Shown here: piece by piece, positions 56,759-64,000 of the stretch
How the letters are laid out: every line of letters begins with the position of its first letter
Numbering within the stretch: position 1 is the first letter of the stretch
NCBI GenBank assembly: GCA_030280995.1
Contig: JASXTE010000002.1
Span: forward strand, 37,941,183 to 38,005,182
Length of the DNA: 64,000 nucleotides
Reading direction: 5' to 3'
Source: Hemileia vastatrix
Lineage: Eukaryota > Basidiomycota > Pucciniomycetes > Pucciniales > Zaghouaniaceae
Position numbers and translations under genes: made by a program
The notes under the pieces: model-generated
Told to the model about the DNA's origin: nothing
The model's input: the letters and a program-made list of their open reading frames with translations, nothing else
Database searches by the model: none

Positions 56759-58214
56759 TTTTAAGTAGGTCTATAAAAATCCAGATAACAGTCATAAATA
56801 TAATAGAGTAAGCATTCATGATAAAAATTGAGACATAGTTGACAAAATCTGACAAAAGATTGACTCAAGTGTTGGAGAGAAAATCAGTGAAAAAGCATCA
56901 AATACTAATTTAAATCTAATTTTCAGGTGCTTTGAATATAATCACAAGATAAGTATTTCAGAAGCCTTATTTTTCTAAAAATGTAATATAAAAATAAATA
57001 ATAGTGAAATAGGTAAAGAAAAAGACTCATATTTAAAGGTAAAAATCTCAGCAACCACTGAACCAAACTCAAAATGTTTTGGTGTAAATAATAGTCAGCC
57101 TCTTGGAGAGTCTTCATGTGAAAGAAATTATATTTGAATAAACCAAATCCTGATTCTTATTTTTTTATTTTAAATTAAAATCTACAAAATTATAGCAAAA
57201 ATAACAAAAAGATAAATTAAATAAGTCTACCATTATCTAGATGAGAATATTACACATATTTAAGTCTAAAATATTCATAGAAAGAAAATTATGTCAGATA
57301 GGAATAAAAAAAAGGAGATGACACTTACCTTTATGGAAAGTTAGGAAAAAAATAGAGTAAGAAAGAGTGAAGTTAAAATATGGGGGAAATTAAATATGGA
57401 GCAAGTGAAATGCATAAAAAATTTGCTATGATTGTGTATCAATGACATGGAAACAAATAAACATTGTAAAGGTTCAAAAAAAGGCTAAAATTTAAATGTC
57501 ACTATTTCAGAAACCACAAGATGCAGGGAAGAATAAAAATTCAGCTGGAAAAAGGTGATGATTCAAGAAATGAAAAGTAATAAACTTACTGTGGTGAGAA
57601 AGATAAAAATTTGAGTCAGAGGTGAAAATAAAGAAAAATTCAAAATTTTTGAGTTTATGGATAAAGTGGGGCTATGGGAGAGGAGATCTGAGGTGCAGTG
57701 GATTGGTGGGATGTGTGTATTGGTGAGTTCAGTTTTTGCTGGGGAGAAGAAACAAGAGCAGAAAGTATTTGACTTCACTTTGAAATTTCTAACCCCAAGT
57801 CTTCTATTTAAGATTTTGTCTTGGAATAGTGTTTTGAGACTGAAGTCTTCCAGACATATATGTTAATTTTTGACACCCCTTATTATATGATTTGAATTTT
57901 TCAATATATAATAGGGGGTATAAATATTAAGGGATCTTCAATTAAATTAATTTCAGATAAAAATAATTATACCCCAATTATCATCCACAATTATTTTTGC
58001 TAATAATTGGGTTATTAGCTCTTTTACATGTCAATTTTCACCTCTATCTGAAATTTTTATCCTCAATTTTTGATAACCACATCTTGGACAAATTTCTGGA
58101 TGTGCAAGCCTCCCTATCTTTCTGCACACTCCCATCCTTTAATTCTATCCATTCAGAACCCCTTCACATCTCATCTGTTTGTTTCTTCTATTTTTCATCC
58201 TCAAATATCTTAAC

Positions 58215-59684
58215 ATGCCTCATTGTCATAGATCTTCTCAAAGGCATCCTTCCCCCAGTTGTTCTTCAAATCTCATTACTCCCTCTTTCCCTGCTCAGCT
58301 GAAAAATAAAAGACTATTAAAACAAAATCAGTTTATCATCTAATACTTATCAACTGGCTGAAAATAAAAAATGATTATGATTCTTGTTTTGGTACTGAGA
58401 ATGAAACTAAAGTAGGACTTCCCCCTGCAGAAAAAGTCAATGGATATCTTCTAATAGCCAATGTGTTACAAAATAAGACAAAGGTAAGGATTTTTCTTTT
58501 TCCTAAACAGATATCTGAAGGCTTCAAGCACTATTGAACCAAATACAAGAAGCCTAAGACTCTTTTATATTCCACTGGTTTAGGTATTACTGACTTGATA
58601 TCAGTAAGGGCATCAAATCTATAGCCAATAAACTTGATTATTTATGTCCTTACTATGAAGAGATGGATTCTATATTTTGAGAGCAAGCTGATTTAATCCT
58701 GAATAAATTTTGGATGGAGAGGATGATATCTAAAAACATGATGGCAAAAGAAATCTTTCTCCTTCCTCTTTTACCCAAGCCTCCCCTCATTTGACTTCCA
58801 TCAATCAAGATATCTGTTCAATAGATCCTTATGGCAATATAAACCAACAAAATCTAACTCCTGTGAGCTTTTAATTCTTGTCTATTTATCTTATTTTTTT
58901 TATTTCTAAAAAGGCTAATGAACAAACCCAGGATCCTCAAGTAAGAAATTCTGAAGCTAGCATTATTGATGAAGAGGAAAATGTTACCTCCAAAAAAAAT
59001 CAAAGACCATTAAATACTCTGAATTTCAACAGAGATAGTTTTTCTCAAAACCCTTTTTCCTCCATTGATGATTTTTTGGGGAAATGTCACTACACAATAT
59101 AGGGTGTGGATATGTTAGAAAGTCCCTAACCTGAACTCAGACTGAACTCATACTGAACCTATACTAAACTCTACTTCAACACCTACATAAAACTACTCTC
59201 CTTAGGGATTCTTATCCCTGATTGTATGGTTCCTTTGTTAATAGCTCAATGTGTGTTGAATTTGTGGTGAGTTTGGGTCCAAGATCTGGACTTTCTAGCA
59301 AGTCTTCCCCCCATATTGTGTGGTGTGTGAAGCTGGTAAGTGATAGCTTATCTCTTTATAATTAAGTGAGCTTTTTCTTTTATTACTCTAATATTCCTTT
59401 TCACTCTAGGTAAAGTTGAAGTTGCAAAAGATACTCTTAAATTTCAATAGTAAAAATTCAAGCTCTCTTTATGCAGGGATGATAGGACACAAGACTTGGA
59501 GGAGAAGAAATTTTAGATAAAGAAAGAGGAGAAGGCTCTTGAGTAGAATTTCCTATTGGATCAGATGAAACTCAAGTATCAACTTGTAGATAATTAAAAA
59601 AAGAAAGTTTTCTTGATAGAATGTGTTAAAGCTAATAAATCTTTTGATAATATTGAATGCTTAATGAAATAGTTTGATGACTAG
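58215..59684 (+). pseudogene. Myb/SANT-like gene, copy 3, with MITE insertion
   Basis: The ATG at 58215 starts a frame matching the Myb-like gene of copy 2, including NYDSCFG, EKVNGYLLIAN and the CPYYEEMDS block. Exon 2 keeps the acidic/basic segment (58913-59087) but is split by a MITE. Exon 3 has one coiled-coil unit and ends at TAG 59682-59684. The last about 80 bp of exon 3 is repeated in diverged form at 59727-59806. Multiple stops make it dead. At the frameshift point of copy 2 this copy keeps the extra base. Confidence 0.78.
59088..59325. mobile_element. MITE with subterminal palindromes (copy e), exact empty site known
   Basis: Ends CACTACACAATATAGGG and, reversed, CACCACACAATATGGGG, with TGT on both sides (59085-59087 and 59326-59328). 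Comparison with exon 2 of the Myb-like gene at 27665-27863 shows the uninterrupted site, which proves insertion. 238 bp, no ORF. GGACTTTCTAGCAAGTCTTC near the right end is the family palindrome. Confidence 0.88.
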
Positions 59685-60218
59685 AATTTTTTATTTCATT
59701 CTAATTTCATTTCAAATTTTTTTAGAAAGTTTTCTTGATAGAATGCATTAAATCTGATAAGTCTGTTGAGAAAATTGACAACTTAATTGAAAATGTTTGA
59801 TGACTAGTTTTTTTATTTTGTTCATAACTCATTCAAAATTTGTTTCAAGTTAAAAATTTTACACATCTTATTTGAAAATTTGGCAATACCTCCCCCCTGA
59901 AATTTACTCTGGGAGGGAGTAAGGATAACAAAATTTTCATTTCAATTTCATAAATAATTAAATAAATCAATTAAAAAAGATAATCAACCTAGTAAAGGAA
60001 TCCAAAATACTATCTGCCAATGATTTCATGATCCAAGTCAAAGAAAACATATGGCAAGAATGGTATTATTAACTCGTTCATAGAAGATAATTGAATGAAC
60101 ACCTTTTTACAGCACAGAGGCTTGATGGTACAATAATTAATTTGATTGATTATCTTTAATAGCTGATAAATTAAAAATTCAAGAAAAAAAATATAAATTT
60201 AAAAATGCTTTACTTACC

Positions 60219-60785
60219 ATATTTAGAACCCTTCCCTAATGCTTTAGTAACCATTGACTCTTCACCCCTTACTTTACTTACCCAGTTTATCAAACTTTGA
60301 TTTAGCTGAAAAGAAAATCCAAAAGGAGTAAAATTTTTGCAAGACTCCAATCCAGGAGGTGCCTTAGTAGTTTGATGATTATCTCTTGAATAATTCCAAC
60401 TTGCTATGATAATCCCATTTCCTAAACCAAAGTCCATGATACACTTATGATCCATAAAGTATAGTCCATGACCTTTGATTTTAGGTGGTGAAGGGATCCG
60501 TCTCCCAGTAATAGGATTGATATAACAGAAAAGCCAAAAAGTTAGAAAATTATAATTGGTTTTTTCAACATGGTTATGGTTATGAAATCCTCCATAGGCA
60601 ATGATAAAATTAGAATAAAAGATATAATCATTACTGAGCTCAATTCATTCCATATCTGTCAAATTGGGAAGTCCAGCTTTCTTGGCCAGTATATTATTAG
60701 ATTGAAATTCATGAATATATATTTTTTTCAAATGATTTTCCAAAAAAAATTGAGTGATACTAAGCTTTGGGAGATAAAAGCCTAG
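60219..60785 (-). pseudogene. TET/JBP-like dioxygenase, catalytic exon (copy 3)
   Basis: An exon after a TTATCTAG acceptor (near 60785) gives FFLENHLKKIYIHEF, SNFIIAYGGFHNHNHVEK (metal-ligand region), FWLFCYINPITG, IKGHGLYFMDHKCIMDFG, NGIIIASWN, NHQTTKAPPG and FGFSFQLNQSLINWV, ending at a GTAAGT donor at about 60219. It aligns block for block with the copy at 25685-26230. The expected H-x-D reads H-V-E. One TGA near 60640 looks like a former Trp. Upstream exons with the GFGWR block were not found, so this copy is truncated. Confidence 0.66.
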
Positions 60786-62316
60786 ATAATCATCAGATAA
60801 TTGTTTCAGAGGCCTTATTCTCAAATTATGCAATATAAAAACATTAAATAAATTATGTGAAATTTGGAAAAAAAGGCTCAACTTTAAAGGTCAAAATATT
60901 AGCAACCATTTAAACAAAATAAAATCTGTTTATGTGAAATTAATGATAGGCTTCAGAAGCATCTTCATGTAAAAGAACATTAGATTCAAATAAACCTAAC
61001 CCTAATTCTAAGTCTCCCTTTTAAAATTGCACAAAAACTTGAAAATTGATGATGAAAAATTCCAACAAGAGGGAGATAAAAGCCTAGATAAACATCATAT
61101 AAGGATTTCTGAAGCCTTATTCTCTAATTATGAAATATAAAATTATAAATTAAATTAAGTGAAATTTGTAAAAAAGGCTCACATTTAAAGGTCAAAATTT
61201 TGACAACCACTAAACCAAATTAAAATGTGTTTGTTAGAAATTAAAGATAGGCTTCAGGAGAATCTTCAGTTAAAGGACATTTGTTTTAAATAGACCTAAA
61301 ACAAATGTTTTACATAAAACCATTAAATATAAATAATTATAATTGGGATGAAAAGGCTCAACTTTAAATGTCAATATATCAGCAACCACTGAACCAAATT
61401 AAAATCTGTTTGTGTTAAATAAAAGGTGGTCTTTAGGAGACCATTAATTTAAAATTATATTATATTTGAATAAAACTAACCCTAATTTTGACTCTGATTT
61501 TCAAAATTTTACCAAAATTAGAAAAGTGGTAATTCAGATTAGAACAAAAGGAGTTTAATAAGTATACTGTTATCCATATAAGAGTCATACATATATTTAA
61601 GTGTGAAATTTTTATAGAAGAAAAGATATATTATATAGGCATGAAAAAAAGGAGATGAAACTTACCTTGATTGAAAAGTAGGAAAAATAGAGTGAGAAAG
61701 ATTGATGTTGGAATTTGGGGGAAATCAAATATGGAGTAAGTGAAATGCATAAAGAATGTGCAATTTATGTGTTTTAATGACATGGAACAAAAAAATGAAA
61801 TAGGGGGAAGGGGGGATAATGACCATGCCAAGGAGGGATGAAGAGTAGGATGATGGAGCTAAAAAAGATTGAAAAGAGGGATAGAAAAAAAAAGTTTAAT
61901 TTTACCATTTAAATCAAAAAAAACTAATTTCTAAAAAAAATTAGATACGAAATAGAAAAAAAATAAGAAAAAAAAAGGTAAAAGAATTATAATTAGAAAA
62001 AAAAATTAAAAAAATGAATAAAATGACTTACCTGGAGAGATGATATTATTAAATAAATGAAACCAAATTGTTTGAGGGATGTTTGAGGAAAGGAGGAAAA
62101 GGATATGAGGAGTAAATGAAAAAAGAAACAGTGAAAAATTATGCAATTGCAGAAAATATGTGATTTCATGTTGAGCTGGTGAATGAAAGCAAATGAGACA
62201 TCCAAAAAAGAGACATTCACTGTAGATTCAAAATAAAAATGAATATGCAAAAAACAAAAACATCAAACCAAGTTAATAAAGCACACAAGTTGAAAATTTG
62301 GAGATTATATAAAAAA

Positions 62317-62575
62317 TTAAACGGGGTGTGTTTCAAAATTTTGGAGGGTGATTGGCATAATAACAGAGCATACTCTGGTGGAAGGAATGCTTTGTGATTC
62401 AATTGAGGGGAGAGCTGGTGCAGGTTTGGGATCCTATTCTTCATAAAGATCATTGAAAAGATCTAAAAGCTAAAGTGTCTTCCAAACCCAAGTAAGAATC
62501 AGAGTCAGCAGCGAAAGTTAAAGTGATACCATTCATAATTGAGTGAATTTTCTTCCTAGTCGAGAGGTGCTTCAT
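62317..62575 (-). pseudogene. transposase with DDE core deleted (copy 3)
   Basis: The start codon context and MKHLSTR-like beginning match the transposase at 22043. After about 35 residues the frame joins the C-terminal NDLYEE...ALPS...IMPITLQNF segment. The whole DDE core is gone, so this is a classical internal deletion derivative. The 3' UTR (to about 61600) is also conserved. Confidence 0.78.
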
Positions 62576-62595
62576 TATTGTTGGTAGAAGGTTTA

Positions 62596-63885
62596 TATCG
62601 GCCGGTTGTCTAGAAGAAAAGGAGAAATAAGGAGAAAAAGGAGAGAAGGGAAAGAGCTAATATAAAGGATAAAGAAATAATAAAAAAAATAATAAAAAGA
62701 TTATTATTCTGAGATAGAGAGAGGCGACGAGATTCCTTGGAATTTGACACAACGGTGAGGCTTATTAAATTATAATATATTTATTTAAAATATATATTAC
62801 TTTCTCTGCGTGGCAAACACTATTATAACTATTAGACTTATTGCAACCTGTAGTTATTTATATAAAATTTAAATTAGAATTGTAATACTAATAAAAATAA
62901 TAATAAACGTATTTTATTAAGAAAATATATTCAAGTTTGATTGTATAGTAAGTGATAGAGCTACAGGGGGTTTCTCAAGGCCATTATATAGGCAAGGGGC
63001 CCTCTGAAGCGCCACAAGAAAATATATCCTATAAAAAATAAGATAAGAAATAATTAATAGTTAAAATTAAGTGTACCAAATCTGTAAGGGAAAAATATAA
63101 AACAATTAATTTAAAAATAAGTAAGAGCCCAAAAAATCCACCAATTTAACCCCAAAAAAATTTTTAAAATAAGTGAGTAATTAAATAAAATTGAAACACT
63201 TGAAGTATTAACTAATTCAATTTATAACACGTTTGATAATAGCCCATTTTAAGTGAGACATAAAATTAAACTATTTTAATAAAATAATTAGTATAATTAA
63301 TTAATTAAGTCTGGAACATAAGATATTAATTAATATAACCCATTTTATTAGTGTAAGAATTAAATTAGGTTAAAACAATTTATTAATTTAATATTATTAC
63401 TAAATTTTAGAATACAAAATTAGTAATTAATTAAATAAAATATTTTGACTAATTTAATACCTTAATGACATAATTATGAGTCAAAAAAGCGCTCAATATG
63501 CATAATTCATATGATATAAAAGTTTTATTTTAATACTTTAATTTAATTTATTTAATTAATTATATTATAAGTTAATATTTTGATTTTTTAACTATAATAT
63601 ATTTAATAAATTAATTAATAATTTATAAGTATTAAATAAATGAAAAATGCGCCAAAATTTCATAGAATATAAAGTATTTAATGAGTTTTAGTTGTATCTA
63701 TAATTTATTTAATAATCAATTTAATATAACCCTTATTTTAGTTATATTATAATACAATTGTTATATAATTTTATTATGCAATATAATATTAATTTATATA
63801 CATAAAATGCATAATTTTTTGCCCTCATTAAGCTCCAATAGATTAACATACAATTTACTGGGCTCCTGGTATAGCCTGGCTGACA
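62596..63885 (-). repeat. solo LTR-like insertion, 1290 bp
   Basis: Flanked by exact GTTTA (62591-62595 and 63886-63890). It splits the 5' leader of the copy-3 transposase, whose halves match 22000-22043 and 21900-22000. On the minus strand it starts TGTCAGCCAGG, as do the LTRs at 41972 and 41493, and ends GGCCGATA. No ORF. Confidence 0.82.
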
Positions 63886-64000
63886 GTTTAGGTGATGAGT
63901 GGAAGGTGGGGATTTGCCACCAAATAAGCAGGTGGGGTGTGTAGATTGAAAAAAATGTTATGTGTTTGGCACCAAAATTAAGTAGCATAGAGTGAAGAGA

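Larger units (their letters stand above)
54753..57879. mobile_element. diverged Harbinger relative, copy 4, TTA target duplication
   Basis: Left end GGGGGTGTCAAACATTACCA and, reversed, right end GGGGTGTCAAAAATTAACAT match well and continue ATATG. TTA flanks both ends (54750-54752 and 57880-57882), the hallmark Harbinger target. Contents are a transposase N-terminal remnant (+) and a TET-like gene remnant on the opposite strand, so the gene order differs from copies 2 and 3. No intact ORF. A small MITE lies at 56565-56758. Confidence 0.75.
57913..64000 (-). mobile_element. Harbinger-TET-Myb family, copy 3 (inverted, runs off the window)
   Basis: The terminus GGGGGTATAAATATTAAGGG lies at 57913 next to TAATA. 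From left to right come the Myb-like gene (+), the TET-like gene (-), a deleted transposase (-) and its 5' leader (-, to 64000), the mirror image of copy 2. Two later insertions interrupt it: a MITE at 59088-59325 and a solo LTR at 62596-63885. The far terminus is beyond the window. Confidence 0.82.

Noticed and set aside
60988..61003. CCTAACCCTAATT as an interstitial telomere
   Set aside because: Fewer than two telomere units, and the word is part of a larger 230-bp repeated unit.

Overview
The window looks like an accessory, repeat-saturated region of an AT-rich fungal genome. The best guess is a rust fungus (Pucciniales), by inference from four things: a TET/JBP-like oxygenase and Myb-like ORF set of the kind expanded in rusts, chromodomain Ty3/gypsy and Ty1/copia elements, a Tad1-like LINE, and one intron-bearing small secreted cysteine protein. 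I saw no rRNA, tRNA gene or CRISPR array. Almost everything is transposon in layers of different age, and I can support only one likely host gene, at 37020-37429.

Layout. 1-6330: decayed chromodomain Ty3/gypsy element with its 3' LTR; the 5' end is outside the window. 6475-11400: a decayed ALP1-type PIF/Harbinger transposase (+) and its Myb-like partner ORF (-), split by a 2.7-kb near-perfect palindrome (7600-10300). 12430-17570: a 22-bp minisatellite, small MITEs and a purine-only tract. 17679-21465: deletion derivative (copy 1) of a second Harbinger family. 21466-21656: a (TAA)n array. 21657-34740: copy 2 of that family, the centrepiece. It has terminal inverted repeats, a DDE transposase, a TET/JBP-like 2OG-Fe(II) dioxygenase and a three-exon Myb/SANT-like protein with coiled-coil repeats. 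A very young, uninterrupted copia element (28594-34338) sits just upstream of the Myb-like start codon. 34741-37900: second (TAA)n array, then low-copy-looking sequence with the secreted-protein gene. 39289-41972: a solo LTR nested inside another solo LTR. 42537-53187: a complete but mutated LINE (-), split by a second copia element (43992-47889) and a 1.09-kb element (49346-50435). 54753-57879: a diverged Harbinger relative (copy 4) with a TTA target duplication. 57913-64000: inverted copy 3 of the transposase-TET-Myb family, interrupted by a MITE and a solo LTR.

How the parts fit. In copies 2 and 3 the transposase and TET-like genes share a strand and the Myb-like gene converges on them. 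Harbinger elements normally need a DDE nuclease plus a Myb-like DNA-binding partner. The extra cargo here is a predicted 5-methylcytosine oxygenase. Nearly all old elements carry in-frame stops that look like C-to-T changes (CAA/CAG to TAA/TAG, CGA to TGA, TGG to TGA). This fits methylation-linked or RIP-like decay and gives an oxygenase-carrying transposon an obvious, unproven, advantage. All splice sites, boundaries and homologies were read by eye from the sequence.
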